Source of the DNA: Clostridium gelidum
GTDB lineage: Bacteria > Bacillota > Clostridia > Clostridiales > Clostridiaceae
Direction: 5' to 3'
NCBI RefSeq assembly: GCF_019977655.1
Contig: NZ_AP024849.1
Span: 4,683,001 to 4,747,000, forward strand
Length of the DNA stretch: 64,000 bases
Position 1 is the stretch's first letter; each line of letters opens with the position of its first letter. The notes below the pieces were generated by a model that saw only the letters and a list, made by a program, of their open reading frames with translations, had not been told where the DNA came from and made no database searches. Made by a program: the position numbers and the translations under genes. Positions 32,862 to 42,109 of this stretch are shown here, in pieces.

Positions 32862-35165
32862 TTATTTTGTAAATACATCCATAACCATTTCAGTTTCATA
32901 ATGTCCATAATACCAACTATGTGTATAAGTTTTACTATCAGAATTAAAACTTAATGAATCTCCAAGTTTAGTTTCAACTCCATCCTTTGTTTTCCACAAG
33001 CTAAATGAATCTCCATCGCCTCGTACAAATAATATTTCATTATCGGATAAATATTTAGGCATGAAATCAAAATATTTACCATTAGTGATTTGTGTTATTT
33101 TTTGTGTTTCCGCATTTACTTCATAAATATTGTGAGGCTCACTTTGCCATGTTTTCAAATTTCCTGAATTGTGTATATCTTCTAACGTCTTCGCTGATGA
33201 ATACAAAATATTTTTCCCATCATCAGAATAACTTGGTGTCATTGAAACTTGATTTTCAGGAAGTAAATTTATAAACGCATTTGTTTTTGTATTTAAAATA
33301 CCCAAAGTTTTATTATTATACATTTCCCTTCCATTTCCTGCATTTAATGCTACAAGATCACTATTTACTGGATTTTGAGAAATATTATTTTTATATCCTA
33401 GCGCATACATATTATTATCCTTACTAGATTCTATTAATTTATTATTTAAAATATCATATACTGCATATTCTGTCATATCTGCTGATGCTGAACCAGACTT
33501 AGGTCTGTTCCATATATATATATATTTATCATCCTTGGATATTTGTGAAATTGTAGGAGTTGATCCAAGTGATTCAAATATATCAGACTTTGTATATTCT
33601 TCTCCAATTTCTTTATTAGTTCCTTCTTTTCCTTCTAAAATAAGTTTTTCTACTTTATTATCTAAGTCATAACTAATTATTCCAAGTGGTTTTGAATATA
33701 AGTCCTTTCCTTGAGTATATTCGGAATTCTTGTTAGCATATATCTTATTCTTACTATCACAATTAATATTATAATATGTATATTCATTACTAATAAGACT
33801 CGCTGATTCTTTTGTATTAGTGTTATACATTGCCATTCCTGTATTCTTTGTAGAATAAATCAAATCACCTTTGCTATCAAAGTTATATGACACTATATCT
33901 TTTGCTACTTCTTCTTTTTCGTTAGTTTTTATATTACATATATATAAATTATCATTTTTTGTATATGCAACAAACAAACCATCTTTAGATATTTCAGGTA
34001 ATTTAATTTGTGTTCCTTCATCAAGCTTAACTGAGTTATTTTCCTTAATCTGTGACATATATAAACCATCATTTGATACAAATACAGCAAATTCATCTGG
34101 TTTAATAATACTGTTCGATGTAATATTATTTGCAGCAAATACACTTGTAGATGTAATAATTATAGTAGCTATAATTGATATACAAGCAATTGCTTTTTTT
34201 GATTTTTTAAAATATATAATCTTTTTCAACCTTGTTTCAAGCTCCTTTCTACTTTTACAAACTGATGCACCAAGAACTAATGATTTCTTTTGTGAATACT
34301 CTATTAATTCTAAAATTGTTTCTCCATAATATTTTCTCTTTGATTTATCTAAATTTTTAACTAGCTGCTCATCTAATGATAATTCACAAGTTACATTTAT
34401 ACTATTTCTAATAATATAAACAATAGGGTTAAACCAATTTATAACATTTACTATTAATGCTATTGTTTTTACAACTAAGTCTTTACGTTTATAATGAATT
34501 AATTCATGTGTAAATATCATTTCAAGTTTATTTTCATTATATTCCATCTTAGGTATTGTAATTACTGGTTTAGATATTCCCGTTATCATTGGACTTTTTA
34601 TTCTTGAACATTCTTTAATTATTATTGTTTTATTTATTTTTAAGCTTTTTTTGCACACTTCTAAAACACCATGTTCATAACTATCATCTTGTATTTCATC
34701 GCTCATGCTCTTTAGCTTTATATAAAAAGATCGATAAACATGTATTTCTTTTGTTAAAAACAATATAGCTCCTACTATCCAAATATATAGTATTATTTGT
34801 TTTGCAGACATTGAATAAGATGTCTTTGTCTCCTCAATGCTTGTCTTATTTTTTTCTACAGTTTTTTCTTCATTATTATCTTGTGTTATTTCTTTATTAT
34901 TATCTTGCTTTACATTGGATATTTTATTATTTTGTGTTATTTTATTTACTGTTTCTATAGGTGTGGGAACTTTATAATCTACTATTTTAGGTAATGTTAC
35001 AAAACTTCCTATAGGTAAAATGAAAATTAAAAGTGTTATAACCAACATATAATAATGCCAAGTATCACTAAATATTTTTTTTGTAAGTGGTTTAAATATA
35101 AACATAATTAAAAATAATATGCTTCCACTAAGTGACATTTTAAAAATGAAATCTAACCATTCCAT
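32862..35165 (-). CDS. BlaR1/MecR1-like M56 metalloprotease receptor with beta-propeller-like sensor
   Basis: 767 residues. The N-terminal half is the M56 membrane protease: hydrophobic segments near 8-26, 38-58, 122-140 and 327-346, and the zinc motif HELIH at residues 220-224 followed by NWFNPIVYIIRN and ELSLDEQLV. In BlaR1 the extracellular part is a penicillin-binding domain. Here the roughly 420 residues after the last membrane segment instead contain repeated blades (SNDGLYMSQIKENN, SKDGLFVAYTKNDNLYICNI, SDDGKNILYSS) like TolB/WD40-type propellers. Ligand binding outside would activate the protease and relieve BlaI-type repression. The gene follows its repressor gene with 2 bases between them. 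Confidence 0.85.
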   Translation of the reverse strand: MEWLDFIFKMSLSGSILFLIMFIFKPLTKKIFSDTWHYYMLVITLLIFILPIGSFVTLPKIVDYKVPTPIETVNKITQNNKISNVKQDNNKEITQDNNEEKTVEKNKTSIEETKTSYSMSAKQIILYIWIVGAILFLTKEIHVYRSFYIKLKSMSDEIQDDSYEHGVLEVCKKSLKINKTIIIKECSRIKSPMITGISKPVITIPKMEYNENKLEMIFTHELIHYKRKDLVVKTIALIVNVINWFNPIVYIIRNSINVTCELSLDEQLVKNLDKSKRKYYGETILELIEYSQKKSLVLGASVCKSRKELETRLKKIIYFKKSKKAIACISIIATIIITSTSVFAANNITSNSIIKPDEFAVFVSNDGLYMSQIKENNSVKLDEGTQIKLPEISKDGLFVAYTKNDNLYICNIKTNEKEEVAKDIVSYNFDSKGDLIYSTKNTGMAMYNTNTKESASLISNEYTYYNINCDSKNKIYANKNSEYTQGKDLYSKPLGIISYDLDNKVEKLILEGKEGTNKEIGEEYTKSDIFESLGSTPTISQISKDDKYIYIWNRPKSGSASADMTEYAVYDILNNKLIESSKDNNMYALGYKNNISQNPVNSDLVALNAGNGREMYNNKTLGILNTKTNAFINLLPENQVSMTPSYSDDGKNILYSSAKTLEDIHNSGNLKTWQSEPHNIYEVNAETQKITQITNGKYFDFMPKYLSDNEILFVRGDGDSFSLWKTKDGVETKLGDSLSFNSDSKTYTHSWYYGHYETEMVMDVFTK

Positions 35166-35167
35166 GT

Positions 35168-35542
35168 TTATACCTCTTTAATCCAATTCTTCAAATCTGC
35201 AATATCTTTTTTACTTATTTTTCTACTATTATAAAGGGTTGCCATAAAACTTTTAACTGAGCCATTAAACATATCATCCAAAAAAACATTGGTTTGAGCT
35301 TCTTTATACTCTTCTTCCGTAACTTTAGGAGAATAATGATTTAATTTTCCCACTTTGATTACACTTAAAATTCCTTTTTCAATTAATCTTGTTACAAGTG
35401 TCATTACTGTAGTAGTTTTCCATGAGTTTTCTTTGGGTAACTTTTCTAAAATATCTGCTGTAGTAATTTGTTTATTTCCTTTCCATATAATCTTCATTAT
35501 TTCCATTTCTGCATCTGAAATTTTCGTTAATTTCATATTCAT
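35168..35542 (-). CDS. BlaI/MecI-family transcriptional repressor
   Basis: A protein of about 124 residues with the winged-helix fold of BlaI/MecI: ISDAEMEIMKIIWKGNKQIT, then KENSWKTTTVMTLVTRLIEK as the recognition region, and a C-terminal dimerisation helix pair. It should repress its own operon and be inactivated by the protease encoded downstream. Starts at 35542 or at ATG 35536 are both compatible with GGGAGG. The promoter has two CTACAnnnTGTAG boxes, annotated separately. No beta-lactamase gene is nearby, so the regulated output is unknown. Confidence 0.88.
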   Translation of the reverse strand: MNMKLTKISDAEMEIMKIIWKGNKQITTADILEKLPKENSWKTTTVMTLVTRLIEKGILSVIKVGKLNHYSPKVTEEEYKEAQTNVFLDDMFNGSVKSFMATLYNSRKISKKDIADLKNWIKEV

Positions 35543-35555
35543 CTTCCCTCCCACT

Positions 35556-35611
35556 ATATTCTACAAGGTGTAGTATATGTACATACTACACCTTGTAGAA
35601 TATCATGTCAA
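35556..35611 (-). promoter_or_regulatory. Promoter and double operator of the BlaI/BlaR1-like operon
   Basis: A perfect 21-bp inverted repeat (35556-35576 with 35583-35603) with a 6-bp spacer. Each arm holds its own palindrome: CTACA-AGG-TGTAG (35561-35573) and CTACA-CCT-TGTAG (35586-35598). These resemble the TACA/TGTA half-sites of BlaI/MecI operators. On the minus strand TTGACA (complement of 35606-35611) and TAGTAT (complement of 35583-35588) are 17 bp apart, so one box lies between -35 and -10 and the other over the start site. Confidence 0.8.
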
Positions 35612-35736
35612 TATATCCCTGGTAAATAATTATAAAAATTTACTTAGATGGAAATAAACCTATATATATCAATATTTTAATTTAAATAGTTTATTTGATT
35701 TTTGAAAAATACTTTTTTATTAATTTATATGAAAAA

Positions 35737-35779
35737 GGCGTTACCGCTTATTGATTTGAAATCATTTTGCAGTAACGCC
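35737..35779 (-). terminator. Terminator after serS
   Basis: GGCGTTACCGC (35737-35747) pairs with GCAGTAACGCC (35769-35779), with TTTTTC following on the minus strand. It lies 13 bases after the serS stop codon. Confidence 0.85.
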
Positions 35780-35791
35780 ATAATTTATATA

Positions 35792-37069
35792 TTACTTTAT
35801 AATACTTTTTCCACCCATATATGGTCTTAAAGCTTCTGGAACATTTACAGTTCCATCTTCATTTAGATTATTTTCTAAAAATGCAATAAGCATTCTTGGA
35901 GGTGCAACAACTGTATTATTTAAAGTATGTGGGAAATACTTTCCATCTTTTCCATCTGCACGAATCTTTAATCTACGTGCTTGCGCATCTGAAAGATTTG
36001 AACAACTTCCTACTTCAAAATACTTCTTTTGTCTAGGAGACCATGCTTCTACATCTATAGATTTAACCTTTAAATCTGCAAGATCACCAGAACAACATTC
36101 TAATGTTCTTACTGGAATATCTAAAGTTCTGAATAAATCAACAGTATCTTTCCATAGCTTGTCAAACCATACTTTACTTTCTTCTGGTTTGCATACAACT
36201 ATCATCTCTTGTTTTTCAAATTGATGTATTCTATATACTCCTCTTTCTTCAATACCATGAGCACCTTTTTCTTTTCTAAAACAAGGTGAATAACTAGTTA
36301 ATGTTTGTGGTAATGCTTTTTCATCTAAAATAGTATCTATAAACTTACCAATCATTGAATGTTCACTAGTTCCAATTAAGTATAAGTCTTCACCTTCAAT
36401 TTTATACATCATTGCATCCATTTCTTCGAAACTCATAACACCCGTAACAACACTGCTTCTTATCATATAAGGTGGTATACAATATGTAAATCCTCTATCA
36501 ATCATAAAATCTCTAGCATATGAAATTACAGCAGAATGAAGTCTTGCCATATCTCCCATTAAGTAGTAAAAACCATTACCAGCAACTTTTCTTGCACTGT
36601 CTAAATCAAGACCATCGAATTTTTCCATTATTTCTGCATGGTAAGGGATTTCATATTCAGGTACAAATGGATCTCCAAAACGTTCAATTTCAACATTTGC
36701 GCTGTCATCTTTTCCTATTGGAACTGATGGATCGATAATGTTTGGAATCTTCATCATTATGTCTTTGATTTTCTCTTGTAATTCACCTTCAAGAGTTTCT
36801 AATTCGCTAAGGCGCTCAGCACCTTTATTAACTTGATCTTTTAAACTTTCAGCTTCTTCTTTTTTACCTTGACCCATTAAGCCTCCAATTTGCTTAGATA
36901 TTGACTTTCTATTTTGTCTAAGTGCATCTGCTTCCATTTGCGTTTTTCTACTTTCAACATCAAGCTCTATTACCTCATCAACCAAAGCAAGCTTATGATC
37001 TTGAAACTTATTTTTAATGTTTTGCTTTACAACATCTGGATTCTCTCTTACAAATTTTAAATCTAACAT
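35792..37069 (-). CDS. serS: Seryl-tRNA synthetase
   Basis: A 425-residue class II synthetase charging tRNA-Ser. The N-terminal long coiled-coil arm (about residues 30-105, rich in Glu/Lys) binds the tRNA variable arm. Motif 2 is FRKEKGAHGIEERGVYRIHQFEK-like around residue 270, and motif 3 is near the C-terminus (NNTVVAPPRMLIAFLEN). AGGAGG precedes the start. Expression is controlled by a T-box leader immediately upstream. Single-gene transcript with its own terminator. Confidence 0.96.
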   Translation of the reverse strand: MLDLKFVRENPDVVKQNIKNKFQDHKLALVDEVIELDVESRKTQMEADALRQNRKSISKQIGGLMGQGKKEEAESLKDQVNKGAERLSELETLEGELQEKIKDIMMKIPNIIDPSVPIGKDDSANVEIERFGDPFVPEYEIPYHAEIMEKFDGLDLDSARKVAGNGFYYLMGDMARLHSAVISYARDFMIDRGFTYCIPPYMIRSSVVTGVMSFEEMDAMMYKIEGEDLYLIGTSEHSMIGKFIDTILDEKALPQTLTSYSPCFRKEKGAHGIEERGVYRIHQFEKQEMIVVCKPEESKVWFDKLWKDTVDLFRTLDIPVRTLECCSGDLADLKVKSIDVEAWSPRQKKYFEVGSCSNLSDAQARRLKIRADGKDGKYFPHTLNNTVVAPPRMLIAFLENNLNEDGTVNVPEALRPYMGGKSIIK

Positions 37070-37097
37070 ATTTGCCTCCTAAATAATTTATTATAAT

Positions 37098-37345
37098 AAA
37101 AAAACTTCCCTCCCATAAAATATGGGACGAAAGTATATTCACGCGTTGCCACCCAAATTGTCAATTAATTAATATTACTTGACCTCTTTAGAGTGCTTTA
37201 AAGGGCACAAAACTTTCGACTCATCGCCGACAGCTCAAAAAGTGGAAGGATTTATATTCTCACCGATTCACACCACCCATCGGCTCTCTGAAGAAAATTA
37301 ATAAATCGTAGCTTCTATCATCGCTTATTTTCTCTATATTTATAT
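37098..37345 (-). promoter_or_regulatory. T-box riboswitch of serS
   Basis: The minus strand carries the diagnostic T-box TGGGTGGCAACGCG (complement of 37142-37155), which pairs with the acceptor end of uncharged tRNA in the antiterminator. A terminator follows: 14-bp stem (37104-37117 with 37121-37134, one mismatch) and a seven-T run. Upstream, about 190 bases fold as stems I-III. A UCC triplet in the AUAAAUCCUUCC region is a candidate specifier for tRNA-Ser, assigned by eye only. Uncharged tRNA-Ser should promote readthrough into serS. Confidence 0.9.
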
Positions 37346-37353
37346 CTTCTGTC

Positions 37354-37382
37354 ATTATATACTTATTTATTCATATTTACAA
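37354..37382 (-). promoter_or_regulatory. serS promoter
   Basis: On the minus strand TTGTAA (complement of 37377-37382) and TATAAT (complement of 37354-37359) are 17 bp apart, placing the start just before the T-box leader. Confidence 0.6.
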
Positions 37383-37401
37383 GTAAATAAATCATATCTA
37401 A

Positions 37402-37462
37402 AAACAGTAAAACAGTAAAACAGTAAATAAACTTGTTTTTATAAAAATTTATTTACTGTTTT
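37402..37462 (-). terminator. Terminator of the pur operon, with an 8-bp tandem repeat
   Basis: A perfect 15-bp stem (37417-37431 with 37448-37462), 25 bases after the purD stop codon. The T-rich tail on the minus strand is made of an octamer, AAACAGTA on the plus strand, repeated three times (37402-37425). The tail is interrupted every few bases by ACTG, so it may be a weak terminator. Confidence 0.7.
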
Positions 37463-37487
37463 AAATCATCTATCTAAAATATTAATT

Positions 37488-38738
37488 TTATTTATGAATT
37501 CCTATATCGGTTCTGCAATATGCATCTTTGAAAGTTACATATTTGATGTTTTCATATGCATCAATTCTAGCTTCCTCTACAGTTTTTCCAAGACCAACAA
37601 CTGATAATACTCTACCGCCATTTGTCTTTAAAACTCCATCTTCAGCTTTAGCTCCTGCTAAAAACACCTTGTCTCTTACTTTTTCATCTATGCTTATTTC
37701 ATATCCCTTAACAAATTCCCCTGGATATCCTCCTGATGATAGAACAACATTTATACAAACTCCATCATTCCACTTAATAGTAGTCTTATCTAATTCTTCT
37801 CTGAGTGCTGCTTCAATCACTTCTACTAAATCACTTTCCATTAAATAAAGAACTGATTGTGTTTCAGGATCTCCCATTCTAACATTATATTCTAAAAGAT
37901 AAGTTCCCTTTTCAGTAATCATAATACCAAAGAAAATAATTCCCTTATAATCAAAGCCTTCTTCGCGTATTCCAGTTAAAGTCCTAGCCATTATATTATC
38001 TTCAAAGTCTTTCATTACATTATCTGTAACATAAGGATTTGGAGCTAGAACTCCCATTCCACCTGTATTAGGGCCAATGCCACCATCAAATATTTGTTTG
38101 TGGTCTTTTCCTGATATAAATGGAATTATTGTTTTTCCATCTGTTATAGAAAGAATTGAAGCTTCAACACCTTCAAGGAATTCTTCGATTATTATCTTTT
38201 GACCTGCACCATTGAAAATATCCTCTACCATATATGATTTTACAGCAATAATTGCTTCTTCTTTATTTGCACATATAGCAACACCTTTTCCAGCAGCTAG
38301 TCCATCAGCTTTAACAACTGTTGGATATGGGCAAGTTTCTAAGTATTTAAGTGCTTCATCTACATTCGTAAATTTTTCATATTCTGCAGTTTTAACTCCA
38401 TACTTTTTCATAAATTCCTTAGAAAAACTTTTACTACCTTCAAGCTGTGCACCATTTTCAGCTGGCCCAAATATCTTTAATCCTTCTTTTTTAAACTCAT
38501 TAACAATCCCCTTTGTCAAAGGATCTTCTGGTCCAACTATTGTAAGATCAATTATTTCTTTTTGTGCAAATTTAACTAACTCACAAATATCAGTTATATT
38601 AACATTTTCACATTTATTTTCAATTGCAGTTCCACCATTACCTGGTGCAACAAATATTTTTTCTACCTTTTCACTTTTTGCAAGTTTCCAAGCTAAAGCA
38701 TGTTCTCTACCACCTGCACCTATTAAGAGAATTTTCAT
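37488..38738 (-). CDS. purD: Phosphoribosylamine-glycine ligase
   Basis: A 416-residue ATP-grasp enzyme joining glycine to 5-phosphoribosylamine, giving GAR. The N-terminus MKILLIGAGGREHALAWKLA, the central VVKADGLAAGKGVAIC and the C-terminal MGDPETQSVLYLM are conserved. ATG 38738 has GGAGG ten bases upstream; the frame runs seven codons further without support. It is the last gene of the purine operon. Confidence 0.96.
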   Translation of the reverse strand: MKILLIGAGGREHALAWKLAKSEKVEKIFVAPGNGGTAIENKCENVNITDICELVKFAQKEIIDLTIVGPEDPLTKGIVNEFKKEGLKIFGPAENGAQLEGSKSFSKEFMKKYGVKTAEYEKFTNVDEALKYLETCPYPTVVKADGLAAGKGVAICANKEEAIIAVKSYMVEDIFNGAGQKIIIEEFLEGVEASILSITDGKTIIPFISGKDHKQIFDGGIGPNTGGMGVLAPNPYVTDNVMKDFEDNIMARTLTGIREEGFDYKGIIFFGIMITEKGTYLLEYNVRMGDPETQSVLYLMESDLVEVIEAALREELDKTTIKWNDGVCINVVLSSGGYPGEFVKGYEISIDEKVRDKVFLAGAKAEDGVLKTNGGRVLSVVGLGKTVEEARIDAYENIKYVTFKDAYCRTDIGIHK

Positions 38739-38849
38739 AAAAATATACCTCCGAATCAAATTTTAATTCTAATTTATTAATATTTAATATACTGTTACCT
38801 ATTGACAATTATTATTAAATTTAGTTTTTCAGTTATTGTTATTACGTTC

Positions 38850-38916
38850 TAATGCCCAATTTTCAAATTCCAATTATGAATTCCGTCATTGAAAATTGAC
38901 CATTGAGCATTAATTT
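38850..38916. repeat. Imperfect palindromic repeat between purD and purH
   Basis: AATGCCCAATTTTCAA on the left and TTGAAAATTGACCATTGAGC on the right form inverted ends around a short AT-rich centre. The TGACAATT-like flanks resemble R2 ends, but the match to the other R2 copies is weak, so this may be a different element. Confidence 0.5.
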
Positions 38917-38949
38917 ATGAATGATTATATTTAATTATAACATTATAAT

Positions 38950-40458
38950 CTAATGTTTAAAATGTCTAAATCCTGTAAATACCATTGCAATTCCATATTT
39001 GTTACAAACATCTATAGATTCTTGATCTCGAACAGATCCACCTGGTTGTATTATTGCTTTTATACCAGACTTTGCTGCTATTTCTGCAACGTCTCCAAAT
39101 GGGAAGAAAGCATCTGAAGCTAATATTGTAGCTCCTGTTCCTCTCTTTAGAGCATCTTCAGTTGGCCAAATTCTATTAACTTGACCTCCACCAATTCCAA
39201 GTGCTATTCCATCATGAGCTACAACTATAGCATTTGATTTAACATATTTAACTACCTTCATACCAAATAATAAATCTTTCATTTCCTCATCAGTTGGTTT
39301 CTTTTCAGTTACAACTTTTATTTCTTCAATTAACTTGCTATCTTCTTCTTGAACTAGCATTGCTCCGTCAACTGTAACCATGCATTTATCAGCTTTTGGT
39401 GTATTGTTAAACTTAAGAACTCTTAGATTCTTTTTAGTTTTTAATACCTCTAAAGCATCTTCATCATACTCTGGTGCTGCTATAACTTCTAAGAAAATCT
39501 TAACCATTTCTTCAGCTGTTCTCTTGTCTACTTTTCTATTAAAGCCAATAATCCCACCAAATATTGAAGTTGGATCTACCTCATAAGCTTTCATATAAGC
39601 TTCATAGTTATCAGTACCAACTGCTACTCCACAAGGTGTATTATGTTTTAAAGCACAACATGCTGGCTCATCGAATTCATTAGCACATTTCCAAGCAATA
39701 TCACAATCTTTAAAATTATTGTAAGATAATTCTTTCCCATTTAATATATCAAAAGTGTTCATAGCCCCATCAAGCATTGTAGAAGAATAAACCGCTGCGC
39801 TTTGATGTGAATTTTCTCCGTATCTTAAGCCTTGCATCTTCTTGTATGAAACAGAAAGATATTCTGGGTATTCTTCTTCATCATCTGCTAATAAGAAGTT
39901 TGAAATAGCACCATCATAAGCACTCATAAGATTAAATACCTTACCTGCTAATTTCTTCTTAGTCTTTAAAGAAGTTACACCATTTGCTTCAACTTCTTCC
40001 ATGACAACCTTATAGTCATTCTTATCAGAAATTACTACAACATCTTGGAAGTTCTTGGCTGCAGCTCTAAGCATTGTAGGTCCACCGATATCTATAAATT
40101 CAACCTTTTCTTCAAATTCTAAATCTTCTTTAACTTTTTCAAAAAATGGATATAGATTTACTACAACATAATCTATTGTATGAATATCTCTTTCTTTTAA
40201 TGTATTCATATGTTCTTCATTATCGCGTATAGCAAGAATTCCTGCATGAACTAATGGATGAAGAGTCTTGACTCTTCCATCTAACATTTCAGGAAAATTT
40301 GTGACTTCGTTAATTTCAATTACATTTAAACCATTTCCTTTTAAGTATTTATAAGTCCCACCTGTTGATACAATTTCAACATCCTTGGATACTAAAAATT
40401 TAGCAAAATCTAAAACTCCATCTTTATCAAATACACTTATTAAAGCTCTCTTATTCAC
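38950..40458 (-). CDS. purH: Bifunctional AICAR formyltransferase/IMP cyclohydrolase
   Basis: A 502-residue enzyme for the last two steps of IMP synthesis. The N-terminal MGS-like cyclohydrolase domain (ALISVFDKDGVLDFAKFL, VSTGGTYKYL, GRVKTLHP) is followed by the formyltransferase domain with LRYGENSHQSAA, the catalytic Lys-His in CCALKHNTPCGVA, and SDAFFPFGD. Length and motif order are normal. It follows purN by 12 bp. Confidence 0.97.
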   Translation of the reverse strand: MNKRALISVFDKDGVLDFAKFLVSKDVEIVSTGGTYKYLKGNGLNVIEINEVTNFPEMLDGRVKTLHPLVHAGILAIRDNEEHMNTLKERDIHTIDYVVVNLYPFFEKVKEDLEFEEKVEFIDIGGPTMLRAAAKNFQDVVVISDKNDYKVVMEEVEANGVTSLKTKKKLAGKVFNLMSAYDGAISNFLLADDEEEYPEYLSVSYKKMQGLRYGENSHQSAAVYSSTMLDGAMNTFDILNGKELSYNNFKDCDIAWKCANEFDEPACCALKHNTPCGVAVGTDNYEAYMKAYEVDPTSIFGGIIGFNRKVDKRTAEEMVKIFLEVIAAPEYDEDALEVLKTKKNLRVLKFNNTPKADKCMVTVDGAMLVQEEDSKLIEEIKVVTEKKPTDEEMKDLLFGMKVVKYVKSNAIVVAHDGIALGIGGGQVNRIWPTEDALKRGTGATILASDAFFPFGDVAEIAAKSGIKAIIQPGGSVRDQESIDVCNKYGIAMVFTGFRHFKH

Positions 40459-40470
40459 GAAAAGGCCCCC

Positions 40471-41082
40471 TTATTCTTCTATCTTAACTCTGCCATTAAT
40501 TACTTTAATTCTTTCTTCACTAAGTAATTTAATTGCTTTAGGTAATATTATATGTTCTTTTTCTAATATTCTCTTTTGAAGAGTCTCTGCATCATCTTCA
40601 AAATAAACTGGAACAGCTTCTTGAAGAAGTATTGCTCCTCCATCAACTTCTGAATTTACAAAGTGTACTGTACACCCTGAAAATCTTACCCCACTTTTAA
40701 TTACAGCTTCATGAACCTTCAATCCGTACATTCCAGGTCCACAAAAAGAAGGAATTAAAGATGGATGAATATTTATAATTTTATTATCAAATTCTTTTAA
40801 TATTTCTCCATCTAAAATTGCTAAAAATCCTGCAAGAACTATTAAATCAACTTTCCCCTTTGTTAATTCTAATATCTTGTCTGAAGACTCTTCTCCATAT
40901 TCACGTCTTGTTACAACAAAAGTATCTATATTATGTTTTTGGGCTCTTTCGAGGGCATAAATACCCTCTTTGCTCCCTATAACCATTTCTATTTTGCCAT
41001 TAATATATTTATTTTCTACTGCATCTACTACAGATTGAAGGTCTGTTCCCCCACCTGAAACTAAGACTGCTATTTTAAACAA
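40471..41082 (-). CDS. purN: Phosphoribosylglycinamide formyltransferase
   Basis: A 203-residue enzyme formylating GAR with 10-formyl-tetrahydrofolate. The start MFKIAVLVSGGGTDLQSV, the Asn-His of NIHPSLIPSFCG, and the HFVNSEVDGGAI loop with the catalytic Asp are present. It overlaps purM by 13 bases. Confidence 0.96.
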   Translation of the reverse strand: MFKIAVLVSGGGTDLQSVVDAVENKYINGKIEMVIGSKEGIYALERAQKHNIDTFVVTRREYGEESSDKILELTKGKVDLIVLAGFLAILDGEILKEFDNKIINIHPSLIPSFCGPGMYGLKVHEAVIKSGVRFSGCTVHFVNSEVDGGAILLQEAVPVYFEDDAETLQKRILEKEHIILPKAIKLLSEERIKVINGRVKIEE

Positions 41083-42071
41083 ATACCTTCACCCCCAGAT
41101 GTTACATATCCTATTTCATAAGCTTTTTCTCCCATTTCTACTAAAGCTTTAATAATAGGTGCAACATCTGCTTCTTTAACCGCAAGAACAAATCCAATTC
41201 CCATATTGAAGGTATTGTACATATGATCTTTATCTACACCTTTTTCAACGATTCTTTCAAATATAGCTGGAAGTGGATATGAATCCTTTTTAATTACAGC
41301 TGTAAAATCTCCACCGTTGAACATTCTTGGAACATTTTCAATAAATCCTCCACCAGTAACATGAGCCATTCCTTTAATTTCATAACTTTCTAATAATTTA
41401 AGTACTGGCTTCACATAAATCTTAGTTGGAGTAATTAATGTCTTCCATACTTCTTCGCCATTAAATTCTTCATTTAAATCTGGGAATACTTTTCTAATTA
41501 ATGAATAACCATTAGAATGAACTCCTGAAGAAGCTATCCCAATTAATTTATCTCCATCTTTGATATTGCTACCGTTTATGATTTTATCTTTATCTGCAAT
41601 ACCCACGGCAAATCCGGCCATATCATATTCACCATCTGAATAGAAACCAGGCATTTCAGCTGTTTCTCCTCCAATTAAAGCGCAATCAGATTCTACACAA
41701 CCATCTGAGACACCCTTAACTAAATCTGAAGCGACTTCAGCTTCAAGTTTTCCACAAGCTATATAATCTAAGAAAAATAAAGGTTTAGCTCCATGACATA
41801 AAATATCATTTACGCACATAGCTACGCAGTCAATTCCAACTGTATCATATTTCTTGTTTTTAAATGCAATTTCAAGCTTAGTTCCTACTCCATCAGTTCC
41901 TGAAACTAAAACTGGCTTTTCATATCCTGATGGTAATTCAACCATTCCTGCAAAACTACCAAGTCCGTTTAGTACATATTCGCTCATAGTTCTAGCTGCA
42001 TATTCTTTTATTAATTTAACTGATTTGTATCCTTCTTCTATATTAACTCCGGCTTCTTTGTAAGTAATCAT
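41070..42071 (-). CDS. purM: Phosphoribosylformylglycinamidine cyclo-ligase
   Basis: A 333-residue AIR synthetase that closes the imidazole ring using ATP. Conserved segments are VSGTDGVGTKLEIAF near residue 56, GGETAEMPGFY, GVHSNGYSL and HVTGGGFIENVPRM. It overlaps purN and follows purF by 38 bp. Confidence 0.97.
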   Translation of the reverse strand: MITYKEAGVNIEEGYKSVKLIKEYAARTMSEYVLNGLGSFAGMVELPSGYEKPVLVSGTDGVGTKLEIAFKNKKYDTVGIDCVAMCVNDILCHGAKPLFFLDYIACGKLEAEVASDLVKGVSDGCVESDCALIGGETAEMPGFYSDGEYDMAGFAVGIADKDKIINGSNIKDGDKLIGIASSGVHSNGYSLIRKVFPDLNEEFNGEEVWKTLITPTKIYVKPVLKLLESYEIKGMAHVTGGGFIENVPRMFNGGDFTAVIKKDSYPLPAIFERIVEKGVDKDHMYNTFNMGIGFVLAVKEADVAPIIKALVEMGEKAYEIGYVTSGGEGICLK

Positions 42072-42109
42072 TTATTATTCCTACCTTTCAAGATGGTCTT
42101 TTGATATTT

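Noticed and set aside
35228..35573. 72-codon plus-strand frame over the BlaI-type gene, and similar frames elsewhere on the opposite strand of recognised genes
   Set aside because: These are reverse-strand shadows of conserved coding sequences in an AT-rich genome.
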